Shown piece after piece: positions 11,823 through 23,559 of a stretch of DNA of 64,000 nucleotides (the first letter of the stretch is position 1; each line of letters starts with the position of its first letter). The DNA comes from Isoetes taiwanensis. Lineage: Eukaryota > Streptophyta > Lycopodiopsida > Isoetales > Isoetaceae. Location of the stretch: assembly GCA_021234155.1 (NCBI GenBank), contig JAJEKV010000008.1, positions 2,170,307 through 2,234,306 on the forward strand, in the 5' to 3' direction. The position numbers and the translations under genes were made by a program. The notes beneath the pieces were generated by a model. It ran no database searches. It was given only the letters and a program-made list of their open reading frames with translations, and had not been told where the DNA came from.

Positions 11823-12344
11823 TTATGAAGAACAATTGCTATTCTTTGGAGGCAAGCTATCAATAACTTCATCTTGCTTGGACTTGGCGTCTATTGAAGC
11901 AATTCGGACCATGCAAACAACTTGAGACTTTTTGATAGCCCTATCCAACTGATGTAATGAGATGCACTGCATAATTGGAATAACTGGTTTACCTGCTATG
12001 GTCACCCGGGCTCCATTGGCTGCATTGAAGGTAACTTCTCGCTTCCCACAATCAATTTTGCCTTCGCGGCAAACTAAAAATTCCATACCCACAATAAGGT
12101 CATATCGTTCAATGTCCATGATCTCGGCCCCTAGAGCAACGGGCGCTCCTGGCAACTGAATGTTCAAATTGATGCGACGATCCTTCATGTGGCGCACGGC
12201 CCTACTAGCCAACGTGACTGGACATGGCTTTGACTTCAAGGGAGTGAGTACGCAAAACTTCCGCCATTCTAGGGAGGCAAAATTGTGTGTACTACCCATA
12301 TCCATGAGAATGATAAAGGGTTTACAGTCTACTTGGCCAACCAT
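11823..12344 (-). pseudogene. Retropepsin-like aspartic protease domain
   Basis: The frame contains FIILMDMGSTHNFAS, matching the plant gypsy protease signature (usually D-S-G-S-T-H-N-F), followed by INLNIQLPGAPVALGAEIMD and YDLIVGMEFLV. The catalytic triplet reads Asp-Met-Gly instead of Asp-Ser/Thr-Gly in this copy, which should inactivate it. Retropepsin normally cuts the Gag-Pol polyprotein. The domain lies between gag (12.8-13.5 kb) and RT, as expected. Confidence 0.85.
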
Positions 12345-12719
12345 GGATATAACAGAAGGTTGACTATCTGCTTGTCCGGTCTCAATAGCGGAATAAATGT
12401 GAGACTCACCTTGGATATAGTATGGTGTCTCATCCTCAGCAACACTTTCCAGGTCACAAGCCTCCCACTAGTCCACCTCGGTAAAGCTAAAGCTGGGGTT
12501 TGGGTAATATAGGACTGGGTCATCACGGTGTCCCGTCGGAAACACCGAGAAACAAGCTTTGTTTTATGCAACTGTTCACGAGCCTCCTTTGGGATTGCTT
12601 GAAGAATGTCTTGGACAGCTCCTGTGGTACTAGCAGATTTATCTGGGACCATGAAGTAGAATTTCTTATCCCGCTTCGATAATTCCGGTTGATGAGGGAG
12701 GTCAGGGACTAGGTGAGCG

Positions 12720-13539
12720 CCCCTTGTATGGTGTTAACCCCTATTCTGAGCAAAAGTAGAGGGCCGCGGTGGTTGCCCTGCGCTTATTTATCCCCGGACA
12801 TACAATCCTAACCTCATGAACTCATTCGTATATGCTTGGACGGCCATGTTCTTCTGCTCCAAGCAATAGAAGGTCTAAATCTGCTGGATGAGCTCTGGGA
12901 ACATAATGAGACTTAAAGGTTTTGGCAAAAATCTTGTATCGGCACCTACTCCATGTCAAGCCATGAGAGCGGGCGTATCCTTTCCACCAAATACGGGCAG
13001 ACCCTGTAAGATTAGTGGTGGCAACCTTGCCAATATCCTTCTCTGTCATTCCATAGGATTTTCTGAACTCATGCATTTCGTCTAACCAAGATTCGGCATC
13101 CACTCCCGACCTGGTTTTGCTTGAGAACTGTGCTAGCTTGCGGTTCTTCCAAAATACTAGTGATGGCCGAGTTTTCTGCTAATCCTTTTTCTTGGATTTG
13201 GCATGGTCACCCTCTGACTCAGAAGACTCTGATGCCTCAGAGGACTCAAAGGTGGCATCAGATGATGAGCTGCTCCATTGCAGGTGGCAGCGGTTGTTGG
13301 TTTGGTAAGACAGGAACCTCAAGCTCATATTCTTGGGGTGCCGGTAGTGGGTTGTGATGTAATATATATGCTTGAATCTCAATGAGCTGGCACTTCATAA
13401 GAATGAGCTCCTGCTCAGGTGCAAGACGACCAGGTTGCACTGGTGTCATCCACGGAGGGGGACGTGCACCATCTAAAATATCAATGAAATCGAGATAAGC
13501 ACAACATGTCACATGATTGCCACAAATCCATTGATACAA
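12720..13539 (-). pseudogene. Ty3/gypsy gag (capsid) region
   Basis: The key piece (13103-12822) reads MDAESWLDEMHEFRKSYGMT, then ATTNLTGSARIWWKGYA and FAKTFKSHYVPRA, the plant retrotransposon gag pattern (aromatic WW after a 'L.G.A' motif). Upstream frames (13539-13179) give a Pro/Gln-rich and then Ser/Asp/Glu-rich leader (SSSSDATFESSEASESSESE). No clear CCHC knuckle was found. Several frameshifts are needed to join the parts. Confidence 0.75.
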
Positions 13540-14049
13540 AATTGTTTGATATTAAGATAGACGTAAGGTTACATTTGGCATAATGCCCAAACAGACAACA
13601 AAAATGGAAGTTTAATTATACACTATAGTTATACAGGAGTTTGGTCTATGGTGTTGTAAGTGGATTTGAGTACCAAATGAAGGATACCCTCCCTTACACA
13701 TCGCACTACATTATATTTGTGCCCAGCTTGGATAATGAGATCCTGATATTCTAAGGTCGTTCATCGCCTGATATTAGTTCGCATAAGTGATCATCCGCAT
13801 CCATGAATGCTCGCTCGTGGGTGCAGTCCCAGTAGGACCAGCTTCGTTGCATGGTGCGTCACAAGTTTCGGCCAGCTTGGTCACGGAGGAGCGTGACTAT
13901 TTCCCACCCTTTAGTGGTGTAATACGGCACCTCTGTCCCTGCAACAGACCCTGTAATAGATGTACAATCAATAAGTCATTGCTTATAGTCAGAATTCATC
14001 AAGAAGAGAGACAAGCAATATACGAAGACCAAAATTTGTAAGAGATGGC

Positions 14050-15480
14050 ATAAAAATGCCTATACAATAGTACATGTATTGTAATGGCCGAAAGCCATTC
14101 GGGAACTAGGTCCTGCATCCCGATCCATTGGCGTAGGAGGTGGTGGTGGTGGACGATGGCGGAGCAGAGTGACCACGGGGTCGACGGTACCGGCAGCAAG
14201 CGGTCGACCCATGGTGCTATATCTTGGCCCACGGCAGTCAGAGCAAAGTCCGATGCACGAGCGCGTAGGTGAAGGTGCAATAGGGGAGCTTCTTATGGCC
14301 TGCCAAGGTGGATAATACACGGAGGTTCCACCACGATGCTTCGGCCTCTGGGGCTAGGTTGGTGCCACAAAAAAGACTTGTCCCTGCCGGAAAGCTGATA
14401 GGAAAAAGCGTGTGAGGTGATTACCCAATGCTTTAACCTCTGGTGTGACAGAGGTAGCTACTTCCTTGTCGAGGTCTATGGTGACCTCTTCCTCCTTGAG
14501 TTCATGTTTTTCTTCCCTCAGGTACCCCAGGTTATTGTCGAGATCCTCCCCTTCCTCATCTGACCCCGAAGGAACATCCACCATATTAATATTCGAGACG
14601 TGAGGTCCCATGGCAATAAAAGCTTCCTGAGGAGGCTGAGATGGAGGATCTTGGAGCATAAGATCTCTTAACCTGAGGAGCGTGTCGGCCGTCTCAATGG
14701 TTTCCTAATGAAACTGGAGTAGCTGTTGTACTTCTGTAGGGAGCTCAACCGGTGTAAAGTCGATGAAAGCATTCATGCAATACTCGGCGAGCTCATAAAG
14801 CACGTGCGCTTTCTTCCTTGTCCGAAGGCCAGCCACTACGTGGTAAGTCCACATAATGTTCTCCAATAGGAGGTATTCCTGACCCTGGTGATGGATGACC
14901 AGGAGAGCATCCAAACCAGTCAGCCGGGCTCCCCGGTCTCGGTGTGGAGGCATCTGTTCCACTATTTGCCTCTACCGGATGATGTCATCCTCTCTGATGT
15001 ACTCATCGTCCTCATCATCAGAGAATTCATGCGCTTTGCTCTTCTCAGCTGGCAAAGTGTCATCCTCTATATACTGATCCATAAGTATGGCCAGCACAAA
15101 CGTTACAGCAAGGTACTGCTGGCCCTCATGCATCACGACCGGCGGGTTTCTGCCCCATCTGAGCTTCCCCTTAAGAACATCATAAGCATGCGTGTCCCCC
15201 CCCCCCCCCCAAAACATCTCCCTTACTATAGCTCTCTCTAAGTAGAGATGGAGCGGATCCCCTAGGGGGATACAGAGAGGGAGCATCTCTTGAGTGTAAA
15301 ACTCAAGGAAGCCTGCATAATCGGGGTGGGCCTGCATGTTGGTGATGAGGTCCACCTTCTAGAGCAGAAAGGATTGCAGAAGATCAAATGGAACTTGATG
15401 ATCCCATTGCTCTCCATCTTGGTACCATTGGAGGAGGCTTGGGGTCGCCATTGCAACTGCAAGTTGTGGAGGAGGAGGGA
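14050..15480 (-). pseudogene. Extra ORF A of gypsy element 1 (unknown protein, upstream of gag)
   Basis: On the sense strand of the element the frames 15355-14972, 14962-14705, 14659-14354 and 14320-14060 look like one degraded protein interrupted by single stops. Readable parts are HPDYAGFLEFYTQEMLPLC, GDPLHLYLERAIVREMFW, GQEYLLLENIMWTYHVVAGL and an acidic tract GSDEEGEDLDNN. The end is Pro/His-rich. It matches none of the gag, pol or env features I know. It may be an additional retroelement protein, a captured gene or a second gag. Codon and base style match the flanking gag. Confidence 0.5.
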
Positions 15481-15649
15481 AAGAAACAAGGGGAGCAAGA
15501 GAACGAATGAAACCCTAGAGGCTATTAAGTACACTTTATCTTCAACTTTTTATGCTGACATCAGCGTTAATAATAACAATAATAATTAAATAATTGATTT
15601 TAAAATGTTTTTCCAGAAAGAGTGTAGATAGACAACATTTTCTTATATT

Positions 15650-17075
15650 TATATACAAAATTGGTACAAAAAAAGGATGCTTGATGAGCAAGCTAATTGT
15701 GGTCTCCCCGAATCCTTCGGGCGAGAGCCAGATCCTTCGTCATGATAGTGACCCTTTTGGCATGGATGGCACAAAGATTGGCATCCCCAAAAAGGGCTAT
15801 GAAGTAAGCTTCGGCAGCCTCCTGCAACGCCAATATGGCAAAAGTCTAGAACCGCAGGTCGGTTTTGAATTCTTTGACTATTTCTCGAACCAGATGCTGG
15901 AAAGGGAGCTTTCTTAGTAGCAATTCGGTCGTCTTCTGGTACTTCCGAATTTTCCTTAAGGCCACGCCCGCGAGTGCGAGGGGCTATACCAACCACGCGC
16001 TTCTTTGGCGCAAGGCCGATCTCTCGAAATCCGCGTCGGCTTCTCGAGCAAGGTCTTGCCCCCTATTATCGGGCGGGATCGGGCTGCATCTACCCGGTCT
16101 TGCCGGCGAGTAGAGCTTGTCGTCTTCCGAATATTTCCAACAGTTTTGAGCTTCTCCTTGTATGCACTTCCCGACTTATGGGCGGTGGACTTCCGTCGTC
16201 GCTTAACTTGGGGGTCTCTATCTGGTCAGGAGCGCGCTGGATATCCTGCTTTGGGTTTGGCTGGGGTTGCTGTTGTTGGTCCTGATTCTGCTTAGCAAGC
16301 TCCTCTACTTGCCGTTGTTGCTCGGCCCGCTCAGCCTCTTGTTGCGCGGCATGGGCAGCTGCCATACGTTCTTCCACCTCTGTTCTTCCATATGGTCTAC
16401 TGAAAGGGAGGACGGGACCTCATCCCAAGCAAAGCTTTGGATGGCCTCGTCGTAGCGATAGGGAGGCAGGTCAAATGGGTCGCCTGCTATGATGGCTCGC
16501 CCATCGCCCAGATAGACATACTCGAACCCCTGGATCTTCAGGTCTCCCCTCTCCATCTCCCGGGTGTCATCCTCGTGGGCAAGCTCTCGGATTCTGGCAG
16601 CCTCTATCCGAATGGCTTCTTCCTCGGGGACTTCTACACACGAGGGTGGGTAGAACTTAACTAGCATCAAAACTTGGTCGGGCTGTTCGACCAAGGTGTA
16701 AGGTTGCTGGAGAAGATTAAGTTTTATCAAGAAGCGCTCAGACAAGTGGAAGATGAGGTAGGGGATTCTATGCCCAGCGACGAATCATTGCATGAGCTGA
16801 ATCAGAAGTAGCTCCACTTTGACAAGGTCGGTAGCGAGTTGCTCCCTAAGCTCAGCAAATATTTGGGGCAGGCTAAGGTTGTTGTAGCTTAGGGTACCTT
16901 TGGTACGAGGCATATTCATTGGAATGGAAAAAGCAAGGTGGGAAAAGAGGCATTGGTAGGCGTCAGTGGCATAGGTCAAAGGCGGAGGCAGGGCGCTCAA
17001 GCTTCTACTCCGGCGGCTATGGCGAACGGCGAGGCGGGGCGCTAAGCAGAAGAGAAAAGCAAAAGTAACCATCAC
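15650..17075 (-). pseudogene. Extra ORF B of gypsy element 1 (unknown protein next to the PBS)
   Basis: Minus-strand frames 17075-16785, 16745-16305 and 16377-16090 join, with a frame change near 16340, into a protein-like sequence. It has LPQIFAELREQLATDLVKVE, PPSCVEVPEEEAIRIEAARI and FEYVYLGDGRAIIAGDPFD, then an Ala/Gln-rich predicted coiled coil (AAHAAQQEAERAEQQRQVEE) and a Pro/Gln linker. The coiled coil suggests a structural or gag-like role, but no family was recognised. It lies about 490 bp inside the 5' LTR, where an ordinary element would begin gag. Confidence 0.5.
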
Positions 17076-17563
17076 TTTTTTGGTTTTTTAAATTCATAAT
17101 TTTTTTTTGTCAAAACTTTTTTTTAAATTTTTTATATGACAGAATATGCGTTTTTATACGCCGGGCGCCGCTGGATTTCTACGGGTTTCTTTTCGGATTC
17201 TGAGGTGCTGAAAGTATAGAGGTGCCCGAGTAGGGTTTTGGGCCCTATCGCTGCCATTTCGATGCCGGATGTCGATGCTCCTAGGGTAATTGAACCATGC
17301 CCGACAAGTCGGTGTAAAAATCTCGTCCATCCGAGCTACCTGGAGAAAGTTATGGCACTTGGAACACACGAACCCCCTGCTTCACCATTTTAACCTACTC
17401 ATCCTACTGGGTGACATTCTCCTACTCAACTAATTTAATCATCCCATAACTGGGTCAACCCACCTATTAACTACAGAATTGAAATACTTTAACCTAAGAC
17501 AAAGTCCTGCCAACTAACGAGTTAGACTATGGCCAGTGCAATGATTTGGTCTACCAAAATCAT
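17076..17563 (-). other. Untranslated leader of gypsy element 1
   Basis: This stretch lies between the primer binding site and the first coding-like block. It contains A/T runs (about 17085-17140) and one short frame on the minus strand without recognisable content. It would hold the dimerisation/packaging region of the element RNA if that exists. Confidence 0.4.
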
Positions 17564-17575
17564 GCTCTGATACCA
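17564..17575 (-). promoter_or_regulatory. Primer binding site (initiator tRNA-Met) of gypsy element 1
   Basis: The minus strand reads TGGTATCAGAGC, complementary to the 3' end of plant initiator tRNA-Met, one base from the end of the 5' LTR. This fixes the element's orientation and the LTR boundary at 17577. Confidence 0.92.
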
Positions 17576-17576
17576 T

Positions 17577-18966
17577 TGTGATGCTCACAGAATCTATACG
17601 ATGCTCCCATCGTACAAATACGGGAATTCCCCTCCTGTGGCGACTACATCGCCATAATCGGGCCCTCCATCATACTCGGACCACTTGGGATGGCCAAGAG
17701 TCCGGATGAGGACCACGGAGGTGTCATTCGTCCCACGTCCTCTATAGGAATTATATACAGTGGAAGCGAACATACAGGTTAGCATACATCAACCATGCTC
17801 AAAATAATATACCACCACGAAGATTGGCCCATCCATCATCATCAACGAACTGATAATACAACCTAAACATCATAAATAACCCATCATAGCAAGGGCGCCA
17901 CCTGGGCTCATACTCCATGGGGTCAACTGACGATCAGGGCCTCAAGATATCAGTAGACAGAAATATAACATGGCATTGGCTGGCATAGGACAATGGATGG
18001 GGTCACTCCACAATTGCACACTAACTTTGAGATAAATTGAATCATGCTCGGGCATGGTTGTAGCCTTCCGGAGACGCAATCTCATGGATTCACCCTATGA
18101 GACTACTCCGAGTTACATCTCCCCGAGTCCAATGAGGCAGGAAAGGGATGAATCCCCTCCAAAATCACAATGGTTCTATGGGTGTGCTAGAGGATACGTG
18201 CCACGAGGTGCACATGCATCCGTGCCCGACTTACCCCCAAATCTACGCAAGTCTAAGATGTCCATATAGGCACGTTTCCTGTGACCCGGGAGGTGTCAGA
18301 CCCATACTCGGTCCACACGACAAAGGTGAATTTCATTAGTCTAGCACACTTAGGAGCCCCGGGAGCTTCGCTTATGCAAGGCTACCAGCCCCACTTCACC
18401 CGGTTGTGTCCTCGTTATTTGGTGCTGAACCACATCATAGTATCCACAGCCCGATGGTCTCTTGTGCACAGACCGCAATTATTGGATTTTAAGGTTTCTA
18501 GCTAGAAACATCTCTAGTTCGAGGAAGCTTTTCGGTCTCTACCCTTCCCTTATAACCCCCAATACACGGAAGGAGCTGAAAGAAAGAATATAAACACCAT
18601 CGAAGTATCTATCATCATCATAATACATATAAAAGAGAATTTAACCATACCATCTACTCTATCTAGCTATCTAGGGAGTAACCAGTCTCCTAATTGGATC
18701 CATTATCACGAAAAGCCTCCATTCTTCAGGTCTGTTTACAGCAATAGATGGCTGCTCTTGCTCTCCTCTTCCCCATATCGAGTTTGGGGTAGAAATGTGG
18801 GTAGGACCTCAATTTCTCCTCCCAATTTGACAAGTCTCACTTGGCCAATCGATTCCCTTCTAGGTGAACCCAAGTTATCCCCTATTGATCCTTAGGGATC
18901 TAGTTAGATACTGGTGACGTGTCATAGTATGCATACGTATACTATATAAATATCTGGAACGTCACA
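17577..18966 (-). repeat. 5' LTR of gypsy element 1 (1390 bp)
   Basis: Plus-strand ends are TGTGATGCTC and AACGTCACA. It is bounded by the PBS on one side and the target duplication GCCAA (18967-18971) on the other. It is collinear with 7955-9124 and with the third copy at 22062-23559. Confidence 0.92.
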
Positions 18967-19353
18967 GCCAAAATCCCTTTTGGATTAGTCCTAGTTGTTT
19001 AAACCTGGCCAAAATTTATTGTGTGCTCATCCCTAGGCTTTGAAGCTAGCTGAAAACCATTCTTGGATCATCTTAGGGTTTCAGAGCTGGCTGATTGCTC
19101 TTGGTATTGGATTATAGCAAGGTCTTTGCATGATATTCAAAGCTTTTTGGTTTGCTATTTGATGTTTGTTCCTTTGTCCCTAGAAATATAATGCAGATGA
19201 TATAATATCTAACGTGCCAGAAAGCATTATTACTCTTGGTTCTCCGGATCAAAAAGTGTCGAAGAGCTCTGGATACCTGGGCCTTGAGTCCTTCACGTAT
19301 GTATACTTCCATTTTGGATGAGATACATTTTCTGAACCAGAACTCGGAATTGC
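18967..19353. other. Flank of the gypsy insertion, nothing firmly recognised
   Basis: After the GCCAA duplication the sequence is AT-rich. From about 19236 a plus-strand frame reads RALDTWALSPSRMYTSILDE and continues to about 19481 with DVTIIDGDEFLNIDG. I do not recognise it. It may be exon remains or chance. Confidence 0.25.
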
Positions 19354-20250
19354 TGATGCATATATCCCATGAGTCGGACGTTACAATAATTGATGGTGAT
19401 GAGTTTCTTAATATTGATGGATTGTGTGGAGTATTAAGTGCTTTTGTTTCACATCCACTTGATAATATTAATGCATATTGATCTGTGGCTGATGGTTATG
19501 GGTCATGAAAATCTAGGCCAATAACAATTCAAGCTATTAACATTATATACTTATTTAGATTGGATGGATTAGAAAAAAGTAGAAGCTGGATCAATATTTT
19601 AGAATAGAATAGAATAGAATAGAATAGAATAGAATATGATTTTATTAGCCCAGTGGAGAACCAACCGCCTATGGGACCCAAGTACAAAGAGAGAGAGCAA
19701 GTATGATACTACTATGATTAAAAACCCTCACTCGGGGTTTCGGGAAACCTTAGTAGCAATAAGGATCTTGACATACTTGCACGATTATATACATAATCAC
19801 AAGTACAACCGAGGTTAATGCCTGGATGGGGGGCATAACCTTTGTCCCTAGATCCATTACCTCCTGAGGTAATATCTATCCCAACAAGCCTCAGGAGGTC
19901 TTGGTTTCGTGAGCTCATGCAAGGCGATGATGGGCACAACTAACCGAAAGCACACCGAGCCATTTTGGGATATGCTCGAGACCGAACAGCCTCGGAGGCT
20001 GATGACTTATATCCCAATGGCGCGGACGTTACAATAATTGATGGTGATGAGTTTCTTAATATTGAATCCATTGTGTGGAGTAATAAGTGGTTTTGTTTCA
20101 CATCCACTTGATAATATTAATGCATATTGCTTTTTCATGGGTAGATGGTTATGGGTAGTGAAAATCTGGGCCAATAACAATTCAAGGGATTAACATTATA
20201 TACTTATTTAATTGATGGATTACAAAATGTAGAAGCCGGATCAATATTTT
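19354..20250 (+). repeat. ~245-bp direct duplication (19354-19599 and 20001-20250)
   Basis: Both copies contain GACGTTACAATAATTGATGG, CACATCCACTTGATAATATT and GGATCAATATTTT in the same order, with scattered substitutions and small indels. The 400 bp between them start with seven AGAAT units (19601-19635) and otherwise hold unidentified sequence. The arrangement fits an insertion or a replication-slippage duplication rather than LTRs: there is no PBS or polypurine tract. Confidence 0.7.
19601..19635. repeat. (AGAAT)7 microsatellite
   Basis: Seven perfect pentamers lie at the end of the first copy of the 245-bp duplication. Confidence 0.95.
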
Positions 20251-20499
20251 GAAAGATGCCTCTTTCTTTCCATTTCACTGCTTCTGTTGAGACATCCTTT
20301 TCAGTCGGTTAATTTTATACATCTCATGCTTTGCTTCTAGTCTTGCTTGCCCAACAAGCCTACTTCTATACAGCTTGCAGTTTCCCAGCCCAGGTTCTTT
20401 CTCCAGGCCTGCATCCCTACAGCCCAGCTACTCGCCAACTCTGGTTCTTCTCAGTTACCATGGCCCAGAAGGCTAAAGATTTAGCATGAAAGGCATGGA

Positions 20500-21570
20500 C
20501 CTCTCAACAACTCACCCCTAGCACAAGAGCCATGCTCATTGCAGCCTTCACATCCCATTGCGGCCCCTCCTCCAGTAGTTACATTCCCAGGTCCAGTAGA
20601 TATATCCGAGACAGGACTCTTAGAGCAGTTTCTAGGCCTACATCGCAAGCTGCTCCCGCAGCTCTCTTCGCCAGATCAAGAGACCTTCTTTGCCGCCATG
20701 GAATAGACCATGATAGGCTCAACTTTCTCACTACAAGGTAGGCAATTGTACCGTGTTCTAATTATGCGTGTCACAAATGTTCTCGCAAGATCTTCTCCAG
20801 TGTTGCCTCTATCGGAGCCTCGATGCACAGATGCTAGTGTCTAGATGGAATAGAATAGGCCAGTTATACAGATGCTAATATCCAGACTAATCAGGCCGAA
20901 TACATGGATGCTATGTCACAGACGGATAGGCGACAGACATCAGCCTTATAGCGGTCGATGCCCGAGTGATATGCGAGGGGGTGGCCAACACCCGGATGAA
21001 GGGGGTGGGCGGGGAGTTTCCTTTGCATGAGATAGTGGGAATCCCGGAGGTAGACACTTGTCTAGACATTGAGGCAGCCATGCAATTCTTCATGGCCAAC
21101 ATGCACATCCAGAAGCCAGACATTGTTACAGCTCAGAGAGTGGGCGCTCTGCGACCTAATAGACCCTGCCATATCCTGGTGCAATTTCGTAGTTCACAAG
21201 ATCAATTGTATGTCCTCCGACATGGCAACCATTTGAAGGGCACTCATTTCTCTCTATAGGAGAATCTCTCCTCAGTACAATTGACACGGAGGCGAGAGGA
21301 ACTTTGTAAAGTACGAGGGGCGCGATCACAGAAAAAGTGGGCAGTATACAGAGGAGGCGTCGCCATTATTCGAGACCAGTGGCCATCAAATCCCTGGCTT
21401 GGACATATTTAGCTGCCCCATGTTTGTTTTATTATGTTTCAGTCGGGCTTCGGCCCCTTGCTCTGTTCATAGTATTTGTTTATTTCATTCATGGGATGGG
21501 ACTTTGTCCCTCATTTTAGTTCGGGCTTATGCCCCCTCTTTTGTATTGGATCCCATAACCCGATTGGATT
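20500..21570 (+). mobile_element. LINE relic: L1 ORF1p (Transposase_22)-like region plus hairpin 3' tail
   Basis: From about 20966 the plus strand reads DIEAAMQFFMANMHIQKPDI, VTAQRVGALRPNRPCHILVQ, FRSSQDQLYVLRHGNHLKGT. After one stop it continues ENLSSVQLTRRREELCKVRG and KKWAVYRGG. This is the order seen in the RRM and C-terminal domain of L1 ORF1p-type RNA-binding proteins (R-G-..RPR.I.V.F....D...L....LKGT ... ED.......RR..L......A...G..A..RGD). Upstream, 20830-20940 has TDANIQTNQ-like repeats. The region is followed by three tiny hairpins (21445-21456, 21498-21510, 21523-21534). It is decayed and has no RT in this copy. Family assignment is by eye. Confidence 0.5.
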
Positions 21571-22061
21571 TTCGCGGGCGTTAAAATTTCTATCTATTTA
21601 TCTGAAAGGTCAATATATTACCTCTTATTTAATCCGGAACTAGCCTGGTTGAATCAGCATTAGAGTTTCCTAGAAGCCAACGTCGAATTTTCTTTCTGAA
21701 TCTAAATTCTATACTTTTTTCAATTTCTTTTGACTAGAGACGTGTGCCACATGATATCGAGCATTAGTCATGGACATGTAGTGTAATTGTGTTTTATAGA
21801 TCTAATGAAGTGATGTAAGGTTTAGGGTTTAGTGATGCTGGGGTATTAGACATGGGCACTCGAAATGGGTAGGAATAACAGAAAGCATGGAGTTTAGAGT
21901 ATTGGTTTAGAGTTCTAATGGTTTAACCCCCCTTTTTGTGGAAGATAGGAGATTCAATACATGGTCAAGATGATTGCTACGAGTCTACTTATCAAAGAAC
22001 GCACCAATGCTTTTTCTTTTCCTATATGCCATGCTTACAAAAATTGTTTATGAGGAAAATA
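21571..22061. other. Intergenic stretch, nothing recognised
   Basis: AT-rich sequence between the LINE-like tail and the next LTR. No coding domain or repeat was recognised. Confidence 0.5.
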
Positions 22062-23559
22062 TGTGATGCTCCAAAAATATATACGATACTCCCATCATAT
22101 AAATATCGGAATTCCCCTCCCGTGGCGACTACATTACCATGGAAGGGCACTCCGTCTAACTCGGACCACTTGGGATGGCCAAGTGTCCGGGCGAGGAACA
22201 CGGAGGTGTCATTCGTCCCAGGTCCTCTATGGGAATCCTATACAGTGGAAGCGTACATACATGTTAGCACACAGCAATCATGCTCAAAATAATATACCAC
22301 CATGAAGGGTGGCCCATCCATCATCATCAACTAAATAGCAATACAACACATGATACATAGCAATATACTATAAGCAAGGCTCTACCCTAGGCTCAGAATC
22401 CATGGGGGTCGACTGACGGTCAGGGCCTCAAGATATCAGCAGACAGAGGTATAACATGATGTTGACTGGCATAGAACAATGGCTAGGCTAGTCCAATCCA
22501 TCGTCCCTCCTGTGCACACTTTACAGATAGGTTGAAACATGTTGTGGCGTGATTGTAGCCCACCGGAGACGCAATCCCATGGAATCACCCTATGAGACTA
22601 CTCCGGGTTACATCTCCCCGATCCGATGAGGCAGGTCAGGGAGGCGTCCCCCTCCCGAGCATGACGGATCCCTCGATGTACTAGAGAACACGTGCCACCA
22701 ACTCAGTGACCCGCACATCCGTACCCAACTTTACCCCCCCAAAATCCATGGGCTGCCTCGGCGCACACATCGAGTCTAGGACGTCTCCTGCAATCCAAGA
22801 TGTGTCAGACCCATACCCGGCCCCAACGCGAGGACCGACTATAAGCCTAGCACACTGTAGGAGCCCCAGTAGCTGCGCTCAGCAAGGCTCCACCCCCGCT
22901 TCTCCATCCTACTCGTTATCTGGTGCTGAATCACAACATAGCATCCACAGCCAGGTGGGCTCTTGTGCACATGCTGCAATTACTGGGTTTTAAGGGTTCT
23001 ATCTAGGAGCATCTCTACTTCTAGATGGCCTTTAGGTCTCTACCCCCCTTTTACCCATCCAACACGGAGAGAGGAAAGAGAGAACAGAATCACAATCAAA
23101 GTACCCTTCATCATCACAGTAACACATAAGAGAGAAATTAACCATCCCATCTAATCAAAGAAGTGTAAGCACAAGCTATCTAGGGACTAACCTGTCTCTT
23201 GGCTGGAGCCATTGTCACGAAAGGCTTCCATTCTTCAAGTCTGGTCACCATAGCAAGTGGCTCCTCCTTCCTCCACTCTTCCCCAAATCGATTTGAGGCA
23301 GAATTGGGGGTAGGACCCCAATTTGCCCTCTAAACTTGGCAAGTTCCCCTTGGCCAATCGATTTGGGCCAGGTGGCACTGCCCTATTGGTTAACTTTAAC
23401 TAATTAATGACCTAATTAATCTAATTAGATTCCCTAATATTTTAGCATAGCTAAAGAAAGCCCTTTTAGGTTATCCCAAGTTATCCCCTATTGACCCCTA
23501 GGGGTCTAATTATATCCAGGTGACGTGTCATAGTATGTACACATATATGGAACGTCACA
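22062..23559 (-). repeat. 3' LTR (1498 bp) of a second copy of the gypsy 1 family
   Basis: It is collinear with the LTRs at 7955 and 17577 and ends (plus strand) TGTGATGCTCC and GAACGTCACA. Directly to its right lies a pyrimidine run which on the minus strand is AAGGGGGGAGAA, a polypurine tract. This is therefore the 3' LTR of a minus-strand element whose body lies to the right. Confidence 0.9.

Larger units (their letters stand above)
7955..18966 (-). mobile_element. Ty3/gypsy LTR retrotransposon (11 kb) with extra ORFs upstream of gag
   Basis: The element reads on the minus strand: 5' LTR (17577-18966), PBS, two extra coding-like blocks, gag, protease, reverse transcriptase, RNase H, integrase, 3' LTR (7955 to about 9124). 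GCCAA flanks both ends (7950-7954 and 18967-18971), so this is one insertion event. The order RT-RNase H-integrase is Ty3/gypsy. The frames carry many stops and shifts, so the copy is dead. The 3' LTR lacks its first ~245 bp, together with the polypurine tract and the end of integrase, through an internal deletion at about 9124. A third LTR of the same family is at 22062. Confidence 0.9.

Noticed and set aside
15193-15212. Poly-C run as a meaningful motif
   Set aside because: A simple homopolymer within ORF A; more likely slippage or a sequencing problem, and it may cause an artificial frameshift.
19354-20250. The 245-bp duplication as a short LTR pair (TRIM)
   Set aside because: No TG...CA ends, primer site, purine tract or target duplication.
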